64,000 nt of DNA from Chytridium lagenaria (Eukaryota; Chytridiomycota; Chytridiomycetes; Chytridiales; Chytridiaceae), in assembly GCA_025449115.1 (NCBI GenBank), contig JAHLKC010000051.1:62001-126000 (forward strand), read 5' to 3'. The position numbers and the translations under genes were made by a program. Of this stretch, positions 1 to 12,073 are shown one piece after another. The notes under the pieces were generated by a model. The model was not told the origin of the DNA and did not search any database. It saw nothing but the letters and a program-made list of their open reading frames with translations. Within the stretch, counting starts at the first letter, position 1. Each line of letters begins with the position of its first letter.

Positions 1-616
1 GTAGCGGAAAAAAACCTGCAACAGAATCCCTAAAACGCAGGTGAAGGGTCAACGACAAGCAATTCAGTATTTAATGTTTTATCGCAGCAACGTACAGATT
101 GCTTGTAGTGACGAAATTGAAACACCGCAAATTTCAATTTGGGAAGGGAAGACAAGAAACAAGCGTTTAGTGGGGTCTCTCCCCACAATGGTAGTTCTGC
201 TGGCGTGTGGTTGGCGGGAGAATACTATAGAATCACATGTGCTATATTTGAATGCAGAGGACATGACGGTTGTATTTACCAAAATATCCCATGTAAAAGT
301 GGACAGGCGGAAGGACGGAGACGCACTGAATACATGTATCAAATCAGCTGGTCTTGCGTCTGGGGAAGAGATGAAGCGCGCAGAGTCGGATCAGTCTGCC
401 TGGCGCTGAATGCGTCAAGTCGCTCTTTAATACTGCATATGAAAAAGCAAAGATTCAGGATAACAAAAAACATTGACGAATTGACAACAAATATCAAAAG
501 CTGATGGCTCTCCGTTATTGCGTAGCGTCAACGTTAGAGACGCCGAGCATTATTATGATCCGTCTATTTCCGCATAAAAAAATTATATACTTCGAAGCGA
601 CACTTGCAATGATTGT

Positions 617-1350
617 TCATTTCTTCTTCTTCAGGCCTTTAGAAGACGGCTTCGTTTTCTTAAAAGTGAGGGCGCGAACCGTGTAGCGGATCACGAAGCC
701 TGAGCTTATTAGAAGAACGAGACCGGCGGGCATGCTACGTTGGTTTCGGATAATATTGAACAATTAATGAGGGATTGTTTTTACAGAGAAATTGATAGAA
801 ATTGGACAGACAAAGAATAGAAGAAAAACTAGAAGATATCATTTGGAAAGAGATGCTTACAATTTTCCACTTGAATAGAATCTATATCCCATAACGGTTG
901 CAAGGACTGTGCTCAAGCCTAAGAAAATCAAAGAAAGCTTCAGCGGTGAGTCATCAAGCCATAACGTCGGGGCAAAAAAAGAAACCGAAAATACTTCCGT
1001 ACCGAGCATGTAACTGTTTTCGAGAAGAAAAGAAATACTTTAATGACCAGCCGGCCAAGAAACAGTGGAAAAGTTAAAAATCAAGGTTTAAAGATACATT
1101 ACTGATATTTTCTGGGATTTTGGCTAACGCGATATGCAGCTAGGAAGAGGAGGAATCCAAATGAGAGGCCCGCGATCAGGGACATGACACTTCCTGAGTA
1201 ATATGGTGTGAAAGTTTAAAAAGAAAAAAGGCGTAAGAATAGTGTTGTTATTTTTTATGTTCTTTAAAAGAGTTGGAGAGAGAAAGATTTACCCTTGGAG
1301 ACATAACCAAATACGCCTCCACCGGTTACGACAGCCGCGTAGATGAAGGC
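617..1350 (-). CDS. TMEM14-family small membrane protein (5' exon not found)
   Basis: Four short exons on the minus strand read through GT-AG introns: 1293-1350, 1103-1193, 861-918 and 617-734. The joined protein has the TMEM14 pattern: a first hydrophobic helix ending GGGVFGYVSKGSV, then SLIAGLSFGFLLFLAAYRVS, then VLATVMGYRFYSSGK, then MPAGLVLLISSGFVIRY, and a lysine-rich tail ending KKKK before TGA at 617-619. TMEM14 proteins are about 100-residue, multi-span proteins of mitochondrial or other membranes; human TMEM14C takes part in porphyrin transport. Role and location here are inferred from family only. The start-codon exon, expected upstream of 1352, was not located. The 1103-1193/861-918 junction does not keep frame with the obvious splice sites, so that boundary is uncertain. 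The motif order is family-like and hard to explain by chance. Confidence 0.75.
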
Positions 1351-1352
1351 CT

Positions 1353-2360
1353 GGTTATGTACACTACGTTAGCACAAAAATTTATCTTCCTGTACCCTCT
1401 CTTAACACCTCTACTATATGATGTTGTAGACCCTTCTCGGTCAGCAGTCCTCAAATGTAACTTTTAAATTGACCGAAGCAACCGTACTCGCTTCAAGTCA
1501 AACCGTGTATGATCTCCAACTTACTCACCAATGCATCAACCATCCTAATTCTTATGTCCGAATTTTTTTTAGATTGTCAACACAGAAAGCTTCAACTTTC
1601 AAGGCTGTATTTATTTATAAGACCAACTTTGAAGTCCTCAGTTGTAGCAGACTTAATTTTCATGAATGGACCCTCGCAAGTCTTAGCCGTCGCTCATAAT
1701 AACGAGGATAACATGAATTCTCAACCTGACGAACAACTGTGGACTGGAGGAGACGTTCCCATTACTGCACAAAGATTTGCTAAAAGTGGTTAAGGTTGAT
1801 AATGCCGCTTCTGGGACATTATGCGATATCATCTGCAGTTGACTGCAACATGATCTGATTCTTAATATTGAATTCCATCTCCTCAGCAGCAAGTCAGGAG
1901 TAGAAAGGATTGACAAATGAAGCAAACTGGTTAATCAATAAATGCAGAAAACAAAAGCAGGTAGAAACACAGGAGGTGTCGCAAGGGTAGTATCTACCGT
2001 GAAAATAAGGTCGAGATGCCGTCAATTTTTTCACTTGGAGCGTCCATTGATTGATCCGCAAGAGTTTCAATTCACACTGCTCCACCATACTCTTACGGCA
2101 TCCGACCGGGCACTTCAGCATCCATTCTCCCTGCCTGTCTTGAAACTTGCTGAAGGAGAGAGAAAAGGGGAACAGAGACTCGGTGGAGAGGACGGATTCG
2201 TACAGATAGACTTGTTTTTTAGATTGGGTTGAGAGAGTAGATCATCAAGGTGGAAGTTTGAAGTGATAGCATTCAAGGATATCTGGAGGAGGTTTACGGA
2301 TTCTGAACATACTTTCATCGCATCACCGAATATTTGCACCATCTTTGCAACCGTACCAAA
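1353..2360. other. Intergenic stretch between TMEM14-like gene and EFR3
   Basis: It should hold the first exon of the TMEM14-like gene and the EFR3 promoter. I could not pick out either with confidence. Short open stretches on both strands (for example 1942-2232 plus and 1894-2121 minus) have no recognisable motif and I treat them as chance. Confidence 0.4.
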
Positions 2361-5300
2361 ATGGCTTCCACTTCAGCATCTGTTGCCACTGCCGTCCCTC
2401 CTTCGTCGCTCATGCTTGCCTGCTGTGGTCGATTCCTTAATCATGTGTCGCTCATCAACAACGTCTACCCTTCGGAGCCTGGTGAAGTAGGGCCAAGATC
2501 GTCAGCCCTCTCCCTTCTTGTCTTTTATGCGTCGTCAAAGCCGCAGAAACTCGAAAAGGTCGGCGCCTATCTTGAGGTGAAGCTGAAGTCGGATGCTAGA
2601 AAGAACAGGAATGGGTAAGAGATAATCTATTTCATGTTTCTGGCTCCCGCAGGCTGCTGTTTATTTATTATTTGATTATTCTCGATGCTGTTTTATTACT
2701 GGGATGGCCTTACCTGGCTGCATTACATCTTTGTCCTCATAAATGCCTCATGCAACAACTGACATCATTTCTTCCAATTTAGCTACTTGACAGTCACTCT
2801 AGACATTTTGAACTCTTTGATGGATAATTGCGCAACCCACATCAACTTAATCTCTAAGAGCATTCTTCGTATTATTCTTGAGGTTTTGGGCAATCCCGAT
2901 CCAGAGCTTTTCCTCCAGGCAACAACAACTGTAAGTTCCAGTTATCTTTTGCACTTCGTTTTTATCTCTTCCTTAAATTTTACTCTGTATGTCCTCTGCC
3001 CGTTTTTCCAACTAACACGCCTATCTTCCGTATCCTTAAAAATGCACAGTTTGTAAAGTTTTGCAGTGTTCACAACCACGATTCCACTCTAGACAAAGAG
3101 TTTACAGAGCTCTTTTCAACGCTTGTGGACAAATTTTGCAACTTTGCTACATACGAGACCAACGATCAGATTCTCAGCAAAAGTAAGTAATATCTAGTTT
3201 TATTCTGGTTCAGAAAAAGGAATTAATCAAATTAACAGAATGCACCTTTCTGGATTGAAAGCACTAAAAGCGGTGGTGTCAAGTGAGTCTTTCCAACTTG
3301 TCCCGCAGCTTGATGTCTACGTCAGCAAGATCGTCCCTGCCATTCTCACCAACATCAAGAACAAAAAGAAGAAGGCCCTTCAAGCTGCCGCTGCCGCCGC
3401 CCGCAAGCGCACATCCGTCGACGATCCCCTTCCTCCTCTACCCCCAAACGCCACCGTCTCAAACCCGCATCAGCACGACTCTGCTTCTCTCAACCCTTCC
3501 TCCTCCTCTACCGCCGGTAATGCAGCAACCGCCCAACCCACCTCCGACTCTGATGCACCCGCCTCCTCCATACCCCTTTACCACCCTCGCCGTCACCACA
3601 GCCCATCCAAACGGGCTTCCATCACCGATGAGCTTTTCACCGATTCCGAGGTGGAGCATTCGGCTGAAGCTTCACTTCGGGATCTTGTCTCTCGCTGCAC
3701 CTCTGCAACAACCCTCCGTACCATCCTCGACCATATCTTCCGATACCTCGACGATCATGGTGAATGGGCTTCCGCACCTTATGTTGTTCACGTTGTACGA
3801 TGCGTGTCTGGTGCCGCACAACCGCAGCACCGTTACGTCCTCCTCTCGCGTGTCCTTGAACTCCTTGATGAGGAACGATTCACGCAAACGCAAGGTGTTA
3901 GCGTTAAAATCACGCTTGTCAGGAGTCTTGGGATGGTTGTTGCTAGCGCTGGTGGGACTGTTGGTTTGGCTGTCATGGAACTTGTTGATGCACTCATCCG
4001 ACAACTCGTCGCTTCGGTCTCTGCTGCGCAAGCATTCCTTCCAGCCCGTGAAGAAGGGGTGAAACCTGGCTTGTGGGTGAATCTGGGGGGTGGGCGGTTG
4101 AACCTGGAAACGAGGCGATGGTGTATCAGGTCGCGCTTGTGAAGGCGGTGTCGGGATTATCCGTCAACATTGAGTACCCTGATCAGATGAATGATATTTT
4201 GTCGTTTGTGGTGAATCGGTTGAGGATTGGGGGGATGGAGGGGAAGGGGAGATGAGGAAGGCGCTTTTGAGGTGCTTGTTGGGGTTATTTTGGCGAGGTA
4301 TGATGCTGTTGTCGGGACGTCGTTGGATCAGGCGGAGAATGCAGGGAATGGGTTAGGGCCTGGGGGGAACACGGGCTCGATTGGACGAGCGTCCACTTCA
4401 TCTAACAAGCGTAATTCCACGCTAGCACGGACGCCATATCTCTCTCCCTCCTTCTCCCCATTCTCGATCTTCTCGATGACGTTGATCCGGATATCCGTGT
4501 TACCGCGGTCGGTTCCTTCATCACGCCATGGCGTTGGAAGCTGCTGAGTGTGGTCCTTACCTTGGGTTCATGGGGGCTCTTCCCACCGCTTCTGGGGCTG
4601 TGTCGGTTCGAAGCATCAATTCTGGGGTTGCGAGTATTGGGATGGAGTTTGTAAGAGGGGTGCATGGGAAGGTGTTTGGTCGGTTGGGGGCTTGGGGCGT
4701 GGAGGGGGTACGGGAGCCTGTGCCGGCAGAGTATTTGGTGTTGGGGAATCTTGTGGCGGTGATGCAGAGACGGTTTTTTGCGGAGGCGGTTGTGGTTGCA
4801 ATTCCGATGGTGTTTAAGTTGCAGGTGAGTTTTTATATATACTTGGTTTACCGTTTTATTTCGTTTTTATCCGTAATTTCGTACTTCACGTTATTTTTCA
4901 AGGGTTGAAGTTATAGCTACAGAGCTTTGATGATAGCTGACGCTTAATTTTGCTGCACAGGCCTTGGCACTTGACGCTGTTGACGCATCCCCATCCCACC
5001 GACGAGCTACCTCAAACCTTGTCCTCGAACACCTTCTCAGCGTCTCCCGCTCCCATTCTCTTACCACCCTTATCGATACCCTCGTCCGTCTCCGCGACCA
5101 ACGTATCGAAGCCGGTGAATGGTACCTTCCCGCCTCAACCTCCGCCATCTCCTCCCCATCCCTCCACCACCACACCGGTGTCGCCACATCCCCTGTTGTC
5201 GCATCGCATCCACACGCGCTAGATCATGCGATTGAAACGCGATGCCCAGTTCGAAGTGGATGCACACTTGAAAAGCTTGAGCAGATGGATGGGAATAAGG

Positions 5301-6383
5301 GCGTGTTAAGTCCACCGTCGAAACGACTTGCGGTGGATAGGGAGGGGGTTTTGGAGGCTGTTTTGGGGGATCCGGCTGTGGCGAGGGTAGAGAGGGCGAG
5401 AGAACGGATTGGAGAGGAGTTTGTGGTTGTGAAGGTGGACGTGGCGAATGTTGTGGGGGAGAGGACGAAGGCACAGAGTTTGGGAGTGCCCACAGAGAGG
5501 AGAGGGGCGGTATCTGTGAGGACAGCGTCGATTGTAAGCTTCTTTTTATAGTCTTTGGTTTTGCCGCATTGCAATTACTCTATTGCTTTCTTTTAGTTGA
5601 CAAGGGTTTTGTTCTTTTCTAAACCTTTTTTTTTTTTTTTTCGTGTGTAGAAACGATCTGATGCTGCGGCTGCTGCACCAGTGAAGGTTGATGATTTAAA
5701 GGATGTGCTTGCTGGAAGTCCTGCGCTTGCCTCTGGACGGCCCCAGTCTACAGATCCTGGAGCTGTGGCTTATGACGGCGACGCGTCGGTTGGCGTTGTC
5801 TCGGTGGTTTCTGCCGAGAAGAGTCGGTCGAATGTCAAGGTTTTATTGAAGAACATTTCAGTGAATTTGGGTGAAGGGTGAGTTTTCTCTACTTCCGTCC
5901 GTCCTAATTTTAAACCTGTGCTCGCTTTTAATGTTTACTAATTCGTGGTTATCATTTTTCGTAGGACTAGACGTTCTGCTAGCCCGTCGCTGCAACCTCC
6001 TTCCGCTGAACCTCTCCGCCTTTCCTTTGACACCCCTCGCACCACCCGTTCAGAAGCCACCACCCCTTCCCAACCCTCTCCTACGCCGCCGTTCCTACCT
6101 TTCCACAAAACCCGGCCCTACATCCAAACCTACCACCGCCTCCGCCATGGCATCCACGTCGTCATCCTCTGGCAATATTGTTACGATGCCGCCTCAAGGC
6201 ATGTCGCCTATGATCACGCCGAGCACTTCTGTTGGCGCCATCCCGATTCAAGGGGGTGCTGGTGCGGGGAATGCGCTGGGAGTTGCTGCGTCCCCTACGA
6301 AGGGAGGCTTTAGGAATGCAGGGGTTGAAGTATTTGAGGAACGTTCCGTCGAATTCGTCGTTGACGAGTTTAAGGCTTGCTGA
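2361..6383 (+). CDS. EFR3: EFR3 homologue, plasma-membrane scaffold of PI4-kinase complex (frame breaks)
   Basis: EFR3 is a palmitoylated, helical-repeat protein that anchors phosphatidylinositol 4-kinase (Stt4/PI4KA with Ypp1/TTC7) at the plasma membrane. The start at 2361 gives an N-terminus with a vicinal Cys pair (LACCGRFLNHV), the usual palmitoylation/basic region, then KLEKVGAYLEVKLKSDARK as in EFR3. Intron 1 is 2615-2782 and joins NRNG to YLTVTLDILNSLMD. Intron 2 is 2931-3049 and leads into FVKFCSVHNHD. Exon 4 from 3239 carries HLSGLKALKAVVSS and KIVPAILTNIKNK. A Ser/Pro-rich low-complexity insert follows at about 3420-3620. Later introns start at 4825, 5534 and 5878. The homologous frame shifts near 4080, 4230-4260, 4450 and 4510, and again near 6110, without splice sites. 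I read these as indels, not introns. The exact C-terminus is uncertain (6383, or about 6413 in another frame). The call rests mainly on the N-terminal third. Confidence 0.85.
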
Positions 6384-7267
6384 GCCATCTGTTGGAGGCT
6401 TTTGAGACTGGGATTATATTTTTTTTGTTACGTTGGAAAGTTTAATTTTTTGTTTTTCTTTTTTACACATGGTTTTCCTTTTTTTTTTTTTTTTGTCTTT
6501 TGTTTTGGGTTAGTTTGTTTTCGCTTTTTTTTTTCGCTCACTGTATTGTTTCTAGTCGTGCTGCTTCAATATTTTCATTATAGACATTCTTTGTTTCTCC
6601 TAAATGCTTTTTCTCCGATATGGTTTTTAGGCTGCTATCTTTCCTCCGCTGGCAGTGATCCCGGAAGGGTTTGGGCTGTCGATTATAGGGTTATGAAACC
6701 TTCATGTTATTTAAGGTTTATAACTTTATCCACAATGCGGCAATGATCGCAGAAGAGCCATCATCAGCGCCAAATAGCCGGGATCAACACGTGGCTGTTT
6801 GAGTACTGGACTAGTCCCACAGCACATCCTTTTTAATGTTAAGGCGGAACTTAATGTTAAGGCGGAACTCATAATGATATCTTGCAATCCAAATTAAATC
6901 TTATTAGGAGTTCCGTGATCACCTTTTCCATTATCAAGAATTGGACCCTTTAGCGAACCATAAGGATGTCTTTTCGCATGTGTTTTTTTTGGAAAATCTC
7001 TCACAACGGATTTACCTTTTACGAATCCTGATCTGTCCCCACAGTTATGAGTGGACGGATCCTTTCCTAACACGATGGTCATCATGCTTTCATCTATAAG
7101 CCATTACAAAGTTAGATATGTGATAATGTAAATCCCCAAAGCGGGTAACAAGCGGTCATATTCCACGTTTCATTTTACCCGTTTTTGTGGTTGGCCCTCC
7201 GCACCTTGTCTGCCCAAAACATTCTTGAGGTCTTATTCATTAGCGGTTTGGATACGATAGGGGAAAT
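6384..7267. other. Intergenic, AT-rich, with an 18-bp perfect tandem duplication
   Basis: The region starts with T-rich 3' sequence of EFR3. Positions 6833-6850 and 6851-6868 are two identical 18-bp units (ttaatgttaaggcggaac). A 63-codon open stretch on the minus strand (6894-7085) has no recognisable motif. The 5' part of the receptor promoter should lie just before 7268; no TATA box was evident. Confidence 0.5.
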
Positions 7268-10200
7268 ATGGCTTTGCGTGCGCTTATCGTTGCTGTAATG
7301 ATTTTGGGAGTGGTCGCGTCGACTACAGTCGATCGGACAGTATTGTTGCAGGATCTTGTGGGAAACGTGACTTTGGAGCGGTGTGAGTTTTTGCAAAACT
7401 TGAGTGTAGGTTGGGAGGATGTAAAAAACTTTACGGTAAGCCCTGCAACTATTTCCCGCGTGCTCTTTGTTGACGCTAATGTAAGGGGAGTAAACGGACT
7501 ATACTTATTGAACAGAATTCTTGGGATTCGTCAAGGCTTTCGTCTCATGTTTTTCAAATTCTGTTGACTGATGTTATGGGGTATAACGTGGAGGTGAAAG
7601 AATTTGGTGGAGGCGTGACAACTGGACGCCGGTTGGCAAACACCGGAATTGTGGATATGGCTGTAGAGTTATGGCCTTCGGATGCTACGGAATGGTGATA
7701 ACATTCAATTTCAAACTTCCCTTTACTTAACGAATCAAGGTATACCATGCTAGTGAGAAGCAACCGAACTGTTGTCGATCATGGGAATATTGGATACACG
7801 GGTCGTGTTGGATTGTGAAGAAACCACATGTTTGTTTTCATTCTAATATTCACAAAGATATATTCCCGCGTACCTTGTTGATCGATATCCGGATCTTTAC
7901 CTTGATTTTTGGAGGTTTCTACGAAACCCTCGCGCAACCTCCATCTTCCCACGTTCAGGGACTGCCCCGTTTGCTAAAGACTCGACGGGATCTGCTGTTT
8001 GCGATGGGGTTGAAGCAGGGTGCATGAACAACACTTACGCTCCATCATGGTATACCCCATCAAGCCGAAGCTCATTCATTGAGATGCTCCATGTTGTACG
8101 GGATATAGGTATTTTAGTTTCATTTATCCCTACGCTAATTCTGCATAGCCAATATGTGTATGAAAGGTTAATCGATGGATTGAGACTGAATATGACGATT
8201 CAATATATGGGCGACGCGCTTGAGGATTACGTTAAAGAGTTGTATAGAAAAGAGTTACCTGTTTTGTTTTACTATTGGAAACCGACCACATTTATCGCGA
8301 CGCATAATTTTACTAGGATCACGTTTCCTGATGATTCCATAGGAAGTTACCAGGCTTTCGAGACAGGTAATTTTAAAAGGCTACATAAGCTTACACACCT
8401 TTTAGATCGTAAGAAGCAATCACTAAGTGTTGATGTACAACCGACATTATATTTAAAGTAAGCTGTGATTTTGAAAGTTACTTAAAGTGTATATAGGCCA
8501 CGTCACAGCAGTTCGCGGTGGAGTTTAAGGAGTTGTTGCCATTCATCCAAAAAGTCTTTATAAATGAAAACGATATCAACGAGATGCTTCGAAACCAAAA
8601 ACTCCAGAATTGGTCCACTTCTCAAGTACTAGCATATATTATATGGAGTACTAATACGTGTTAAAGACAGCTTGCCAATGGCTTTCTAGCCATATTGTGA
8701 CTTGGAGACCTTGGCTTCCTGCGCCTCCGAGAGGTATAAAATCGTTTTGTTGATGCAATCTCATCAATATCTTTCCTTAGCGGTGCCGATTATTCAGTTC
8801 AATGGTCAAGAAGCTCTGCGGTGGGCACTTAGTGGAATTGCGATGCTTTGTTCGATTCTCACAATCTCATGCGGAGTATTTATGTTGCTTCATAAAACAT
8901 GAAGGTGTTTAAGGCGTCGAGTCCTCTTTTTTTAGGCCTGTAAGGACATCTTTCTACACTTTCTTATTCCGTTTATGAATCGTTTCAATCTCGATCTTTA
9001 ACGATTTAAAATAAATCTTTTAGCATGGTCGTAGGAGCTCAGCTCAGCTTCATTTCTATCTGGGTCTACCCCCTACCCGATGCGAACCGAAATTTGCGTT
9101 CTCTTTTCATGGCTTAAATATCTTGGGTTCTCTCTCGTCTTTGGATCGCTCATCATCAAAACCTTCCGTATCAGTATCATTTTCAACCAAAAACAAGGCA
9201 AGAAAGCAAGCGATGTTAAGATAAACGACTCCTTTTTATTGCTGTATTTGGGAGCGTTCTTGGGGATTTGGGTGGCATTGCTTTTGGCTTGGACGTTCAT
9301 ACCTGGGCAACGACCCAGATTAAAGGTCGGACAGGTTGCAAATGTGGGAGAAGATGGAACGTTTGAGTCGATTCTGCAAACACCTATTTGTGATTTTAAT
9401 GCGTTTAAGTAAGTCATCAACTTCCAAGCGCAGGACTTGTGCTAATATATCTTTGCTGGTGTTAAACCAGCTATGGGGTATGACGGTAATGGTTTTGACG
9501 CTTATCTCCGGAATCTTCATCACCTTTCGCGTCAAAGACACGCCAAGCGCGTTTAACGAGTCAAAATGGATTGCATACGGTAGGATTTTCCTCGCCCTTC
9601 TCATCACTGACATCCTTTAAGCTCTCTACAACTGGGTCGTTATTGGGGTTGTTTTGGTTAGTGATAAAGCAAAAGAAAGTAGCTTTTCTAACAACCATAC
9701 AGTCCGGTGTATCCAACTTTGCAGTCAAAGATCCAGGTTTATATTAGTGTTATGATTGCACACCCATTAATAATATTAGATGCGGTTTTTGTGATGGAAG
9801 CACTCACGGCCATAATTACTCAAACCGGAGTCATTGTCCTCATATTCGTAAGCCTCGCTCACCTTTCCTTTATCTTCCTTTCCTTATTTCGACTCGCTTG
9901 CTTATTAGTATAAAAGCTCCCCAAGATCGTCACGACATTACGGGGGAATGGAAATGCTATTGAAGCAATCTTTAGATCAGGCCGATCAGGCAGTAAAGAC
10001 AGTGAAAAACAAACGGAACAAAGAAGAACCCAGTGAGGTCTGCTTTGGCGGGTGATGAAAGTGAGAATAGTGGGCTTGTGAGTGGAACAAGCTCTCAATT
10101 ACGCAAGAAACCTTCGGTTGCAGTTAGCGACCAAGTAGTCATGTATCATGCTGTGGCTGGGAGTCCTGCTGATGGGAAATGCTGAAAGGTAAGGTGTTAG

Positions 10201-10392
10201 CTAATCAAATGCTTCTTTTCAGATTCTGGTTGACCTTCTGTTCGTAGCCTATTGCCGATAAAAACCAGCAACTTGCCTACAACACACCGGAGTGTTGAAG
10301 ATATGGACCGGGTTGCGAAGGAGGCGATGATACTAAAGGAAGAGAACCGAGCGCTCAAAGAAGAGATCAGAGCACTAGTCGAACGGAAGTAG
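7268..10392 (+). CDS. Class C GPCR-like receptor with ProX/OpuAC-type ectodomain
   Basis: Many short exons build a signal peptide (MALRALIVAVMILGVVA), an ectodomain like the substrate-binding proteins of glycine-betaine/proline ABC importers, a seven-helix membrane domain of class C type and a coiled-coil tail. Clear exons are 7268-7435, 7516-7694, 7740-7814, 7858-about 8095 and 8149 onward. They join in frame to give GRRLANTGIVDMAVELWPSD, WYTMLVRSNRTVVDHG and YIPAYLVDRYPDLY. The ectodomain ends ACQWLSSHIVTW near 8670-8705. Membrane-domain hallmarks are KASSPLFL (8905-8935), LGFSLVFGSLIIKTFRI, LLLYLGAFLGIWVALLLAW and the class C loop SAFNESKWIAYGRIF (9550-9590). The C-terminal tail (10295-10392) is a Glu/Lys/Leu coiled coil ending at TAG. 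Expected role: sensing a small osmolyte or amino-acid-like ligand and signalling to heterotrimeric G proteins. Ligand and exact splicing between 8366 and 9060 are unresolved. Confidence 0.8.
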
Positions 10393-10599
10393 TGTATTGA
10401 TTCCAATTAAATCCTATACATGCGAATACACTCTCACTTAGAAACTGCGGAAGAAAAAGAAATGAATATCCCTCGTATTTCACATATCTGCAAGTGTTAA
10501 AATAAAAATCTATATGCTCAAACACCTTTTTTTTACTGAGCGTGTTAGTGTTGTTTTCGGATTAAAGGCAACTAAACCTTCTACTTGTTGAAAAAGTAT

Positions 10600-11150
10600 C
10601 CAGTTCGCGTTAGATTTAAGGGAGTTGTTGTCATTCGACATCCGAAAAGTTTTTACATACGAGAATGACATCAACGCGATGATACGAAACCAAAAACTTC
10701 AGGGTCGGTCTACGTCACAAATATATGTCATTACATTCTATGCTCCTAATTGATTAATAGACCGCTTGCGACTGGCTTTTAAATCATATTACGACTTGGC
10801 GCGCCCCAGAACTGGAGGCATGCGCGCATCTTAATAAAACTCTTGTAAAAATAGTATTTGCAGAGGCCGAATTATCACTTTAATAATCATTCTTCTTTGA
10901 GGTGGTGTTTTAGGTGGAATGGGAACGGCTGATGGGACGAGGTGGAAGAAAAAACGTATGCGGCCGGAAGTGAAGATTTGTTTTGCTTATAATACGCCGC
11001 CCTTTAGCGGAGACTAACTTCGACTTTGAAGTATCTTAACGATGTGGAGATATATGGAAATAAACATGTGGGAACTTGCCGTGAAGGAGATATGAGGGAG
11101 CTTTCCATGTTGAAGGAAGAGAACATAGTGCTTGGGAAGAATAGACATTG
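10600..11150 (+). pseudogene. Decayed partial copy of the adjacent class C receptor
   Basis: The stretch from 10600 matches the end of the upstream receptor's ectodomain at DNA level. cagttcgcg...tttaagg.agttgttg.cattc and ...cgaaaccaaaaact.cag recur at 8508-8610 and 10601-10705, followed in both by an intron-like segment and a 'cgactggcttt/ccaatggcttt' segment (about 8670 and 10765). Later, 11070-11145 resembles the coiled-coil tail of the parent (parent 10300-10375: gatatgg...aaggaagagaac). The seven-helix region is missing and stops interrupt the reading frame. It is an eroded tandem duplicate with an internal deletion. Confidence 0.65.
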
Positions 11151-11159
11151 TTGCACTTT

Positions 11160-12073
11160 CAAACTATTTTGAGATGAGATATATTTAGATCATATAACAA
11201 TGATGTTTATTTTAAATAAGTGTTTTCAGTCACTATGCTTATGATTTTGTCGTCTTTCCACCTAGCAAGATATTGCAGATGGCAGACTTTGAATGCTAGT
11301 ACCGTTTTCGCTGTCGTATTAGCAAATTGTAGCGATGGAAAGTGGCCATAATGGACAGCTAGTGAGCTGACGGTGCAGGTCTTACTCACTTGATACAGGA
11401 GAATAACGTTGGAAATCAATGTGAGGGAGGATTTGGGATGAGGTCATCCAGTAGATAATCAGATACGAAGGACGTACGTCCGAGCCGACTGAGAGGTCTC
11501 GAAATAGCTCAAAGGATTATATCCTTACCTAAGAAGCTGGCCTCGAAGGGATTGGATGAGGTCTGAAATGGGCAACTTGCGGTGTCTTCTTCTCTGAACA
11601 CGTTTTGTACATACATATTTTTTCTCAATAACCTTGCACAGTGAAGACCCACACAATACGTCCCACAATTCGAGGAAACCGTCTACCTCAATACCCAACG
11701 CCAAGAATTGGTGGCTCCTGCGTGATTCAGAGGAACAATCGGTGGCGGCATCAAGCGGCTCGTTGAGAACTTCTTGCATGGAGTTTTGACTGGTGAAGAG
11801 TGAAGACACGAAGTCTTAAGGCGAAGTTTGACAAGAGCAGGCGGCATGAAGAATGAAGATGATACGTTTTAGAGATTGAAAAGACGAGTGAGTGGTGTCT
11901 CAGAACTTGCGGAGCCTGCTGAGCGTAGACATGATACGTTTTAAGAATTTGGAGGCACGCGTAGACCGGTCTTCAAAGAGGAGCTATGAAAAGCTATAAA
12001 GAGGGTAGACTTCTCTTTGATATTTTCCACCATCAACAGCTTTACATTCATTCATACAATTCTTTACAAGCAA
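11160..12073. other. Intergenic region before the chitosanase gene
   Basis: No supported gene. A 94-codon open stretch on the minus strand (11525-11809) has no known motif. A short direct repeat (atgatacgttttaaga-like) occurs at 11861-11871 and 11930-11945. Confidence 0.4.
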
